The translations under genes were made by a program, and so were the position numbers. Shown in pieces: positions 23,095-33,309 of a DNA stretch of 64,000 nucleotides. The stretch is from Haberlea rhodopensis (lineage: Eukaryota > Streptophyta > Magnoliopsida > Lamiales > Gesneriaceae). The notes beneath the pieces are model-generated. The model saw only the letters and a program-made list of their open reading frames with translations. It ran no database searches and was not told the DNA's origin. The stretch's first letter is position 1. Each line of letters begins with the position of its first letter. Where the stretch lies: NCBI GenBank assembly GCA_907163345.1, contig CAJQUN010000001.1:2728001-2792000 (forward strand), given 5' to 3'.

Positions 23095-23110
23095 TTTTGT
23101 GCCAAGGAGC

Positions 23111-23463
23111 GTAAAAAACGGGGACTTGTAAAAAGACGACGTTAAATGTTGCTTTTTAATAAATATAAGGATATAAAAGTTCATTTAATATTATATATGG
23201 ACTTCTTTGTAATTTCAACAAAAGCCTAAATGATAGAATGTAATATATCAAACTATTGAGCGGTAAAATAGTCATCATAAAACACCAAATTTATTTGAAA
23301 ATTTGAAAATTGGACCTATTTCAACAAAATTGTTTTCAATTTGGCTTTTTATGCACTAAGATTTTTTCTCAAGACTTAAGTAGATTTTGTGTCGCGAAAT
23401 TGTACTTCCTTGTAATTTTCCCTTCAATTTAATACTATAGAACTTAATATGATTAAGTGCTTG

Positions 23464-23466
<3 letters not shown>
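23111..23466. other. Intergenic, AT-rich, no feature
   Basis: No coding frame, repeat boundary or regulatory motif was recognised between the pararetrovirus copy and the AT microsatellite. Confidence 0.4.

Positions 23467-23522
<56 letters not shown>
23467..23522. repeat. (AT)n microsatellite
   Basis: Uninterrupted AT dinucleotide run of about 28 units. Confidence 0.95.
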
Positions 23523-23525
<3 letters not shown>

Positions 23526-23823
23526 TAGCAATGGCACAAGTTTTGTGTGGCCAATATATTATGATTCTAAATTACGCCTAGATTGTTAAATGCATTAAGA
23601 AATTCTCATAAACGTCATAAGTTGCAAATGCATTGCAATATCAAATGCTCAATAAGCAACAAAAAAAGAAAAAAACAATGAAAAAAAAAAGAAAAGAAAG
23701 AGAGATGATCTCTTACGTCCATCATGATGAAGTCAATCAAGATATAAATAATAAACTCCTTGTCAATCAAGATACAAATATTATCCAGTATTGTGTATTT
23801 GTTTACAGAAATTCCAATACAAG

Positions 23824-23998
23824 TTGTGAGGGTTCGATCCTAATATGATGTTTAATTATTATATAATGGTTAATTTGCGTAATAGCGAAAAAAATTTACG
23901 GCCATTTGACAAAGCATTTGAAATAAATCTTCCGTTGTTTATGCAAATTAATCATTGTGTGATAATTAAACATCACATTAGGATCGGGTCCTCACACA
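23824..23998. repeat. Foldback inverted repeat (about 53-bp arms, 64-bp loop)
   Basis: The left arm (23826-23878, starting GTGAGGGTTCGATCC) and right arm (23942-23996) are inverted copies with roughly 85% identity by eye; both contain the word GATGTTTAATTAT. RNA read across it would form a long hairpin. It could be a small MITE, or a small-RNA hairpin locus; nothing here decides between these. Confidence 0.7.
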
Positions 23999-24219
23999 AG
24001 ACAACTACTTATTCCCTATTACAACATACTGTATTATATCAAAAGGACAATACATCAATCAACTACTATATTTATGCTATTATAGTGAGTTATTTGCATG
24101 CCAATATCCCCATACTTTCTTGGAGCACTTTTAAATGTGTCGTGGTAGATCTTGCATTATCGTATCATTGCATGCTCATGACACAAGATCAGTAACATGA
24201 TTTGCAAATTTGGTTTTCA

Positions 24220-24640
24220 GCCTTAAATTTTAAATCGAGCTATTGGCGGATTACCCATGTAGTTTTGAAAATAGATAGATTTTTCCCTAGACTTGAAATA
24301 TGCATTTACCACAGTGTGATTTTGAAAGTAGACATATTACCCCATTGTGGTTTGAAAATATGTATTTTACCCAATGTAGTTTTTAATATAGACATTTTAC
24401 ACACTTGTAGTTGGTGAACATGTGCAAAATACCCCATCCGTGGATACCATTTTCTGAAATCACGGTGAGGTAAAGTGTCTATATTCAAAACCACAGTGGG
24501 ATAAAATGATTATTTTCAAACTACGGGAGTAACCTACCAATTTTCAAAATCACAATGGGGTAAAATGCATATTTTCAAACTACATGGGGTAATCTACCTA
24601 TTTTCGAAATCATATAGGGTTAATCCGCCACTGGCTCAAT
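24220..24640. repeat. Minisatellite-like array of 'GTTTGAAAATA..ATTTTACCCCAxTGTG' units
   Basis: About ten imperfect units of 30-40 bp alternate TTTGAAAATAGAC with ATTTTACCCCATTGTGG. Units in the first half point one way and those after about 24430 point the other, so the array as a whole is an inverted repeat. The open frames on both strands (24202-24417, 24306-24494) are by-products. Confidence 0.65.
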
Positions 24641-24911
24641 TTTAAATATATGTAGAAGTTTTCTTATTCTTCCAGGTTTATGTGATTTATTTCTCATTTT
24701 GCACATAAAACTCGAATTTGAAATCATTTCGAATTAGATTAAAAAATAAATAAATAATTGTATTGAATTGTGCAAATAACTCTTGGATTCTGTAAACCAC
24801 ATAGTAGATAAATTCAACAGTTCCAACAAAGATCAAATAATTGCGGTCTCATACTGGACAAAACTGAAAAGTAAGCATCCATTATCCATGAGATGCTTCG
24901 CGAGGTAGAAC

Positions 24912-25120
24912 TAGGGGTGCTTATCGGACCAGATCGATCCGGACCCGGTCCGAAACCGGACCGATTAGTCCGGTCCGAAATCGGAACCGGACTAACCGGT
25001 CCTGAACCGGTCCGGAACCGGTTTGATACCGGACCGGATCTGTTCTACCGTTCCGGATCCGGTATCTTACCGGTTCCGGACCAAACGGATCCGATCCCGG
25101 ATTGAACCGGAACCGGATCC
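24912..25120. repeat. hAT left subterminal CCGG-rich repeats
   Basis: Dense, irregular repetition of CCGGTCCGGAACCGG-type words in both orientations. The 70-aa frame here (Gly/Pro/Arg-rich) is a by-product. The counterpart lies at 29511-29705. Confidence 0.8.
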
Positions 25121-25539
25121 ATTTTTTAAAAAATAAAAAAATTCGATAAATCCTTTCCTTTTTTCCTTTTTTTTTTTAAAAAAATAAAAATTTTCGATAA
25201 AATATTTATATAACAAGAAATTGACTCAAATATGTTTAATTTAAATGAAATACAAAAATAAAAGCTGAATCTAAAAATAATTTGATTAAAAAAATTAATT
25301 ACATTTAAATATCTAGAATACAATATAATCGATAAATTATTGATTTTTTTGAATGAACAATTAAAAAAAAATCTGGAGAAAATTAGTATTAGAATTTTTT
25401 TGAATGTAAAATAATTTTATTAATTTTTAGCTGATTTTCTTATTTTAAAACCAAAAATTGTCCTCTGTGCGTCTCTATTGTCCGCCAAATTTAGGGACTT
25501 GCACCGTTGCACGTTCAGTCTGTCCCATCCACTTTCAAT

Positions 25540-25885
25540 ATCCAAAAAATAAAGTCATATTTTCTCTTATCGGATATCGGATATGTGGAAGCAAAAAAAT
25601 AAATGCAGAATAAAAAACACACAAGATTTACGTGGTTCGACAAAAATAAGACTACGTCCATAGGGCTGCTGCAGATCTTTTATTGAAGAAAAATATACAA
25701 TCTGAAAAACACTCAGAAGATTATACAGCAATTTTCTTTCACTAGTATTTTTACTCTGATTGCACTCTGTGTTGTGTCTTTCTCTCTATAATATTTGGGT
25801 GTATATTGCTGAATGAATCACACATCTATTAATAGAGGTTCTTCACGCGTTACTGCCAAAAAAATCTTCACGCGTAATTACTCCC
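25540..25885 (-). repeat. Copia LTR-like copy 2 (truncated)
   Basis: It aligns with the LTR at 26141-26594 from AAAATAAAGTCATATTTTC through the ACGTGG box (TTTACGTGGTTCG) to TTCACGCGTTACTGCC, then diverges. Its outer TG end is missing. It is in the same (minus) orientation as 26141-26594. Confidence 0.7.
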
Positions 25886-26125
25886 ACTAGAGCCTGACGC
25901 CTTCTCGTACATGCTTCAATATTTATTTTTCCTTCATCTGCAGCCATTACTTCCACTAGAACCTGACTTCCATCATATTGTTTTTGAATTTTTTTTTTAG
26001 AATCACCGTGTTATTGATAACACCGCTATTGACAAATTTGGTGTTGCTGACCAAATTTTACTATTCACGGATTTTACTATTTTTTGTGAATAGTAACTCA
26101 CGAACATTGACAAAGTTAACAATCT

Positions 26126-26140
26126 GGCTCTGATACCAGT
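26126..26140 (-). other. tRNA-Met primer-binding site next to the Copia LTR
   Basis: Minus-strand TGGTATCAGAGCC starts 2 bases after the LTR end at 26141. It marks this LTR as a 5' LTR for the short internal remnant at about 25890-26125. Confidence 0.75.
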
Positions 26141-26594
26141 TGTTGGGAAAATAAAGTCATATTTTCTCTTGGCAGATATGTGGGAGCAAAAAAATAAATA
26201 TGGAATAAAAAACACACAAGGTTTACGTGGTTCGGCAAAAATAAACCTACGTCCACGGGGCTTCTGCAGAGAAAAATATTTAAGTGTTTACAAACACTGA
26301 CAACACTCAATCTGAGAAACACTCAGAAAATTATACAACAATTTTCTCTCACTAGTATTTTTACACTGATTGCACTCTGTGTTGTATTTTTCTCTCTACA
26401 ATATTTGTGTGTTTATTGCTGAATGAATCACACCTCTATTTATAGAGGTTCTTCACGCGTTACTGCCAAAAATAGCTTTACGCGTAATTTACACTTTTTT
26501 CTTCGGTGCCAAATTTCAAAAAACATGGCCAAAATTTTCTCTCCTTTTTAAGTGGGCTGGCCACTTTTTCTGATTGTCAAACTTTTGACTAACA
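26141..26594 (-). repeat. Copia LTR copy 1, 454 bp
   Basis: In minus sense it runs TGTTAGTCAAAAG...CCCAACA. A TATA box (CTCTATAAATAG) lies near 26442-26457. It is preceded by a polypurine tract (CAAGTGGTAGAT, complement of 26595-26606) and the RNase H end of a Copia pol, and followed by a tRNA-Met primer site. It therefore acts as 3' LTR to one internal region and 5' LTR to another. Confidence 0.8.
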
Positions 26595-26659
26595 ATCTAC
26601 CACTTGAAAACTGATCTCAATCTGTCTTCACGTCTAGACAATGCAGCAGCCTTTTCTGG

Positions 26660-27060
26660 TCTGTTAATTCAGCAAGCCAACTGAAGTTGAGCACAACTTC
26701 AGTTTATCAATTGTCACCACCTTTGTTAACATATCTGCTGGATTTTTACTTTCTTGGATCTTCTCTAATGTTAGCACATCATATTCAAGCAGAGACCTGA
26801 TGAAGTGATAACATAGACCAATGTGTTTTGCTCTACAGTAGAATGCTGAATTCTTTGCCAGATGTATTGCACTCTGACTATCACTATACAAATCTTATGG
26901 TTGAATCCCAAGCTCTGTTAACAAACATTGAAGCCATATCAACTCTTTATTGGCTTCTGTCACTGCAACATACTCAGCATCTATAGTGGATAAAGCTACA
27001 ATCTTTTGTATGTGCGACATCCAAATAACAGCTGTAGTTCCAACAGTGAATATATAACAA
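26660..27060 (-). pseudogene. Copia RNase H fragment
   Basis: In minus sense the region reads VALSTIDAEYVAVTEANKEL, an in-frame stop (TAA near 26896), then DLYSDSQSAIHLAKN and NPADMLTKVV, ending at 26664. These are the conserved C-terminal blocks of Copia RNase H. Upstream the sequence breaks off abruptly into hAT sequence near 27060, so only the 3' end of the Copia pol is present. Confidence 0.8.
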
Positions 27061-27189
27061 ATGCGGTCCGTTCCATTTTTCTTTATATGTTTCCATAATA
27101 TTCATAACAAATGCAATATATTGCTTCTTCATTTGATAATATAAATGCATATACAAATAATTGTTACACTTATGGCAATTGAATTAGCA

Positions 27190-29290
27190 CTTCATAATCG
27201 ATAAGTATTGTTTTGGCGTTTTCTTCTTCTTGCTCGTCATAATGATTTACGAATTCGTCAACCGCCCCATCTATTCTATTATTATATTCTGCTTCAAACC
27301 AATCTTTAAGTAATGTGAGCATGCATAATGAATCAGCATATAGACTACTTCTGTATTCTCCAATAATTCGGCCACATATTGATATGCCGATTCAGAAGCG
27401 ACGCTTGAAGCTTGTACCGCATACACATCTCTAGCCTTTGGGTAAGATAGGGAATTGTGCGCCTTCCACCATTGTAAGACGTCGAAATCGTCTTCCGTTA
27501 TAAATGGATAATTCAGGTAAATTTGCAACTCAGTCGGCGTGCTAGTAGAATGTCATTTTTCCTTCATTTTTTTCCTGCCCAACATCCTAAGCAAATTAAT
27601 GTCTCCGCCTCTAAGTGAGCTTGAGGCCGTTCTTCAACATCCTTTGTTGCGACGATTGACATGCTTGTCGATTATAATACAATTGAAACATATTTTGAAG
27701 AGATTTCATTATAGACGTCTTTTGATCACCTTTCCAAAAAATTAGCATAATATTCAAAAATATTTCAAATGAAGCTAAACATTGACTAGGATCTAGTAAT
27801 GTTATGATGCAGTGCACGTGTGGGATTTGTTCCCAATAATTTATAAATTTAGTTTCCATTGCACTAACAAAAGTATGCAATTCATCATCATCTCTAAATT
27901 CTATAAACTTGACAAACATGTTAAATACTAAAGGAAGAAAATAAACAGAAGTTGGATAAGTAACACCGGAGAAGCATTCCGTCGCTTCTTTGAAAGTACC
28001 TAACATTGATACACAATTTTAAATCCTCATCAGTCAGATAAATACTTTCATCGATATCAGGCATTTGATATGAATTAAAAATAGAGTTAACATATCTTCG
28101 TAAGGTAACATAGCATTCAACATATTGTACAACGAATTCCACATAGTTTCTATTTGTGATGGAAAAAGAAGATTCTGCAAACCATTAGATACACATAATT
28201 ATTTCCAATCACGCTTAACACGGCCCATACATAACCATTTAGCGCAATATTTCATTTTCTCAATACATGCTGAGTGATTATCCCGATAACCAACTTTCAC
28301 AGGCAAATTAATAACATGACATGCACATCTAAAATGAAAAAAACACCATCAAGCATTGATTTCAGACAGATAATCAAATCACGCATCACAGCGTTGTTTA
28401 ATGTGATTGAAAATATCTTATCATGAACTCCATAATATCTACAGACATTGAATATATATTATCAATTAAATAACCAGTATGTGCACAATCTAACTCATCT
28501 AAAGACAAAATATGTTTTTGCATACACCATTTATCATCAATCCAATGACAAATGACAACAAGATATGAATCATATTTTACATTTGTCCAAATATCAGTTG
28601 TTAAGCTAACCCTACAAGGCAAACTAGAAAGATGTTCAATCAATGTATTTCAATATTCAACAAATACATCTATACAATTTATTTTTAGTATGCGCCTAGA
28701 AATATGTTTAAACATGTGTTGTATAGACGAAACAAATTTAATAAAATCAGCATGTTCTGCTTGTATAAAAGGTAGTTCACATCTAATCACATATCTAGCA
28801 AGTGACATACGGTTGATTCAGCAGTTAAAATAAAATTCGTGCCAGTGAGAGCATTAATTTGTGCTTGTGTTGCTTCTCTACCTAATGATTGTAATGTTGT
28901 CTCATCAAAATTATAATGTTGTCTCATCAAAATTAAGTTTTTTTACTAAGTTTTTAAAATGTTCTTGTACCTCAACTGGAACCACCAGCTTTATATGAAT
29001 ATTGTATCTTACATAATTTATAAATTACAACATATTCATTAGTACATTCTTTTTCGAGCGAGTTGAAAGTGATCTCATATCTTACTTCTTTTGGCACGAG
29101 TCGGTTGTCTACTCGCTGCTGTAGTGGCTCCTGATGACTGCACTTGTTGTCTCTCTTGGGCACCAGGAGGTTCGGTTGTTTGGGCTTGCGTTTCGACGTT
29201 CATAGATGAACCTCCAATATTAAGGACAACAAAATAATCATAACTTTCATTTGACTCGGGAATTGACACAATCAAATTCATGCCAACAAT
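27190..29290 (-). pseudogene. hAT transposase, broken
   Basis: Minus-strand pieces in order: an N-terminal low-complexity Gln/Thr/Ser part (29075-29281); a core piece (28398-28643) with LPCRVSLTTDIWTN, carrying the first Asp of the hAT DDE fold; a middle piece (27611-28006) with the HFKDDE-like region damaged; and the C-terminal dimerisation domain (27271-27528) with LNYPFITEDDFDVLQWWKAH and ASSVASES. Stops and frameshifts separate the pieces. A clear BED zinc finger is not seen. It is inactive. Confidence 0.8.
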
Positions 29291-29510
29291 GAACTAAGTG
29301 ATAAGCGACCCGGGACGAGATCCCGACTGCGATCAACACTGCTAGATGAAGATATTATTATTATTATTAAGTAATGCACAATGGAGAAATTATGAAAAAT
29401 ATTATATAGAAGTATCGAACTTTCAAAGAATGAATTGTGATCACAACACACCTATTTAACAATGCAACTGATGTTTCAGCCGTTGCATTTTAACTATTTT
29501 TTTTATTGTT

Positions 29511-29705
29511 TATTTTTAAAAACTAACCAGTTTCGGTTCAGAACCGGAATCGGATCGGTAGTACCGGAACTAGTGGTGCTACTGGTTCCAATCCATGGAT
29601 CACTCCGGACCAATATATTACCGGTTCTAGAGTGATTCAGAATAGGTTAACCCGATTTCGATTTTGAGTTAGGTCCGGATTGACTCTACCCTGTAAGCAA
29701 CCCTA
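29511..29705. repeat. hAT right subterminal repeats
   Basis: CGGTTC/GAACCGG words in both orientations, the counterpart of 24912-25120, ending in the inverted terminal motif GCAACCCTA. Confidence 0.7.
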
Positions 29706-29713
29706 TCTGGAAC

Positions 29714-30607
29714 AACATTTTATGTCATAATTAGTGGGGCCATGATGATTAATAATTAATACACGACAAATAAACATGAATAATGAGAATATGGCTGCTT
29801 TTGGTAGGTGCGATAGGATAAGTGATGGAAGATAATTATTGAACAAAGAGGTTATTATTAAAGTAATTGATTAATAATATGTGTTTGTTATCTATGATTA
29901 GTAAGATATTAAAAAATAATAATGAGTTTGATGTATGTAGTATTAAACATGTTATAGATATAAAAACATGTACTAAAATGACTAAAATACCATTGAATGA
30001 GTTTTCAATTTTTCATTATAATATTCAAATATTATTTACAATAATCCTTATATTCGATCAATTTTTTATTTTTTATATATTTACATATTAAATAATTTTT
30101 TAATTAATTCAATTTATTTAAATATTTAATTTGTACATTGACAATAATATTAAATTGAAAATATTGGTGAATCGAAAATAATCAATTAAACGATCACAAT
30201 ATATTTACATATAAAATATAAAATATAATTAATGCAATTTATTTAAATATTTAATTTACATTTCTTTTAATTAATTATTTAATTAATTCAATTTATTGAA
30301 TTAAATTTAAAAATTTAAATTTATTTAATTACTTTATTTATTAATAACACAGTGAATTAAACAAAATATATAAATAAATAGATATTACAAAATTTATTTT
30401 AAATAAAATAAAAACAATACAAATGAAATAAATGGCACACATTATCATGCATGCTGTACAACTATAATAGATACATGATAAATGTCAACAATTCTACCTA
30501 ATCATTCATACCAAACACACCATAAGTATTTAATCATAGCCAAGCTCAATCCCAAAATACTTTGTTTGATAGTTCATGAATTATTCATAAATCTTAATAT
30601 TTTATTT
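29714..30607. other. Very AT-rich intergenic sequence
   Basis: Mostly TTAATT/AAATTTAA words. The open frame at 29867-30091 has no supporting feature. No repeat boundary is recognised. Confidence 0.4.
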
Positions 30608-30850
30608 ATACTAGCAGATGACGCACATGCGTTGCTTGTGTAACATAATATATAATGCATACAAATTGTTACGTATAATGAAATAAATGAGACATATACA
30701 TTGATTAATATTACAATTCAAAAGATGCAACAAAGAACCACAACAAATCATTGGAGGGGGTAGTTTGGTAAATTCAAATTTGTCATACCAAGGTAGTTAG
30801 TACAAGTGGTTTAGGCATTATAATATAGGCATTATAATATAGTAAGATAA
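30608..30850 (+). mobile_element. Dispersed MITE-like repeat, copy 1
   Basis: It begins ATACTAGCAGATGACGCACATGCG and ends ATTATAATATAGTAAGAT, with ACCAAGGTAGTTAGT before the end. The same start, internal and end words occur at 62823-63124, and in reverse at 32485-32835. It has no coding capacity. Confidence 0.55.
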
Positions 30851-30929
30851 TATTTTTATATATTAAATGTTATGGATATTAATAATCTTAAATATAATTG
30901 TTTTGTAACCTCATACAGCATATTTTCAA

Positions 30930-31028
30930 ACGGCGCCTTTCAAAATACCTCCGCCGCTTCTAACTGCTATTCTCTCTTCACGCCGCCGACGTCGTTCGAC
31001 TTCACGCCGCGTCTTGTCATTGCCCGGT
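30930..31028 (+). other. Probable 5' UTR exon of the RRP36 gene
   Basis: A locally GC-rich stretch (CCGCCGCTTC, CACGCCGCCGACG) ends at a possible donor (CCCG|GTAAAAG). It stands out from AT-rich surroundings and precedes the RRP36 exons on the same strand. Inference only. Confidence 0.35.
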
Positions 31029-31954
31029 AAAAGTATACTACTTCTCTATTGTGTTTTTGTTATTCGTTTTTCCCCAAAACCCACATCTTCTCTTTAAATT
31101 ATAGAAAAAATTATATACTATATACTCTATGCTTAACACGGAGTGATAACAATGAGCTAGAATCTGTGATATAGTTTCTGGAAGTCTATTTTTAGTGATA
31201 GTTTTTGGAAGTCTATAGTCTTGAAATAATTTGTGATAATCTATATTGTTGCTATAGTTTCGAAATACTTTGTGCTAATCTATAGTTTTGAAGTTGTGAT
31301 AAAAATAGTTCTGGAATTCTATTGTTTTGAAATAATTACTGATAATGTCTGTAGTTTTGAAATAATTTGTGATATTTCGTTTTTCATCTTTTTTTTTTAA
31401 TGGTGGTCGAAGGTTTGTGGTTGGGTTTTGAAGAAACATGGCTTATCCTTTTTCTTCTTGTTTGCTTTTTTTTATTGTTGTTAAAGTACGATTGTTTTTT
31501 ATCCCATTATATATATTTTCATGAATTTGGATATGGAAAATGATATTTTAACTAATTTGAAACTTTTAAAATGTTGTTTTTTTCGTTCCATCCATGAATC
31601 GTTCAGTTATTTTCTGTATCATTCTGCCTGGGATTTTTTTATTATTTTCTTTGATTGCAGGAGTTCTGTGCTGGAATCTAACTTGGAAGAGTTGGGTGTT
31701 GGAATTTTGTTTATGTTGTGAGATGACAAACTTATTGGTATGTTGTTGGAAGAAATATTTATTTTTAAGTTGTTTAGATGATAAACTTAAGTATTGAATG
31801 ATAGTTGATTAATTATTGATTTGTTGTTTTGATTTAGAATTTAAATGTTGAAGGATTAGATGTTGAAAATGCAATGATTTCATTGTTAATTTGTTGTAGA
31901 ATGTAAATTCATATTTATAAATTTGGGTATTTTATAATATATTTTGGATTTATA

Positions 31955-32215
31955 TTATCGAGTCATAATCGAGCTTCGAATTGAGGTATAATTTTCGAGC
32001 CATAAATCTTACAGTGGCTCGAAAATCTCGAATTCGAACTTGAAAAATTTGAATCGAACTCGAATTCAAGCTATGATTCGAATTAAATTCGAATCGAAAT
32101 AATTTGAAGTTTGAACTTCGAATCGAGCTTCGAATGTGTCTATTTGAATTCGAGCTCGAACTCGAATACTAAAATTTTCTTGAAGTTCGTCTCGATTCGG
32201 TATATTTACAACCCT
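31955..32215. mobile_element. hAT-like MITE fragment in the RRP36 5' intron
   Basis: Many TTCGAATTCGAGCTCGAA-like words in both orientations occur, ending near 32215 in CAACCCTA, the hAT terminal motif also seen at 29705. The other end is not recognised. Confidence 0.5.
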
Positions 32216-32484
32216 AATCATATGATCATTTATTGATGTAAACACAACCTTGGATTATAAATTTTGGTTGAGTTTAAAGTAAACCATTGAACATGAGGGA
32301 AGATATTTTACGAGTCAAAAAAATGCAATCTATGCTTTATAATTTGGGCAGATGGAAACAAAAGTATCAATAGTTGAGGGGCTCATTGATGTTTTGATTA
32401 TTTAGTTTTATAAGATGATATTTTCGGAAGGCCCTTTGAAGTGCAGGATTTACTGCCACGTCGTTAAACCCAAATCGGACCTTT

Positions 32485-32835
32485 TGCTATACTATATTAT
32501 AATGCAAGAGCACCCTAGAGTAACTTCTTTGGTGAAGTCTTTTTCATAATTCCAATATTGACCCTCGTATTATATTATGCCAATTTTTTTTATTCCGAGA
32601 ATACCCTCACAATACAATAACAAAACCTATCAATTTAAAATTAAAAACACAAGCTTTCTTGATAATTTTAAATATAAACAATTTAATAAATAAAAAACAA
32701 AAAAATTATTATATTTTAAAATTCGAAGAAATAAGATAAAAAATATTAAAAATAAAAGTAATTTTTATAAATATTTATTGTAAATATATTATATAAAAAT
32801 AACCGCTTGTTTATGCATGCAACGCGTGTAGGGGT
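32485..32835 (-). mobile_element. Dispersed MITE-like repeat, reverse copy
   Basis: It starts GCTATACTATATTATAATG (complement of the end of 30608-30850 and 62823-63124) and ends around GCATGCAACGCGTG (complement of their start). Internal match is weak, so it is an old copy. Confidence 0.45.
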
Positions 32836-33309
32836 CGCTGGTTCGAATAAAAGTCCTTATTGTAATTCCGTATTCAGTTTCTTACCTCAAGAGGTGAATT
32901 TGATCAGAATTACTTGTTCCAATTTTTAGAGTGGATTTTGTGTTTATCCCAAGTTGATTGGCGGAAGCTCGAATCAACCATGACAACTTCAAGTAAAATT
33001 ACGTTTGATTTGGCGACAATTATGTTATACTGCAAACTTGTGTGTTTTCAGTAATTTGGATTACTGGCGGTGATATTTACTCAATGTGGTCATTTAACGT
33101 GCTAATTTACATCAAATGTCGGAATTTTTTATACTTTTTTGATCCGTCCCAAGTCTAAAAAACTTTACTCGTAACTCGTCTAAAGATGCAAGTTTTATCC
33201 ACATTAATTTGCTCCTATTTCTCCAATGATATCACTGTGTCCACGAATGGGTCTATGATCATAGGAGATGTCAAAATGGTCTAATAGCTTAACAATTTAA
33301 TCTATGTAG

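Larger units (their letters stand above)
16800..23110 (-). mobile_element. Endogenous pararetrovirus (Caulimoviridae-like) copy, decayed
   Basis: About 6.3 kb on the minus strand reads in caulimovirid order: tRNA-Met primer site (23083-23094), leading open region, coiled-coil region, capsid with a CCHC knuckle, aspartic protease, reverse transcriptase, RNase H, a further open region, a TATA-type promoter (17099-17107) and a poly(A) signal (16826-16831). There is no LTR pair. Frames are interrupted many times, so it is an old, inactive integrated copy. The genus is not determined: the movement-protein region could not be recognised, and solendovirus-, florendovirus- or petuvirus-like affinities all remain open. 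Confidence 0.8.
24912..29705 (-). mobile_element. hAT transposon with nested Copia sequence
   Basis: The element begins TAGGGGTGCTTA at 24912 and ends with the complement of TAGGGTTGCTTAC at 29705. Both ends are followed inwards by about 200 bp dense in CCGGTCCGG/GGAACCGG words, the subterminal repeat style of many plant hAT elements. Flanking 8-mers GGTAGAAC (24904-24911) and TCTGGAAC (29706-29713) match at 5 of 8, as expected for an old 8-bp target duplication. The transposase relic is on the minus strand. A partial Copia element interrupts the 3' part between about 25480 and 27060. Confidence 0.8.

Noticed and set aside
24893..25105. 70-aa Gly/Pro/Arg-rich open frame
   Set aside because: It is the hAT subterminal CCGG-word array read as protein; it has no domain and lies in a terminal repeat.
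32810..32860. tRNA-like GGTTCGAAT word
   Set aside because: It stands alone at the end of a MITE-like repeat, without acceptor or anticodon arms.
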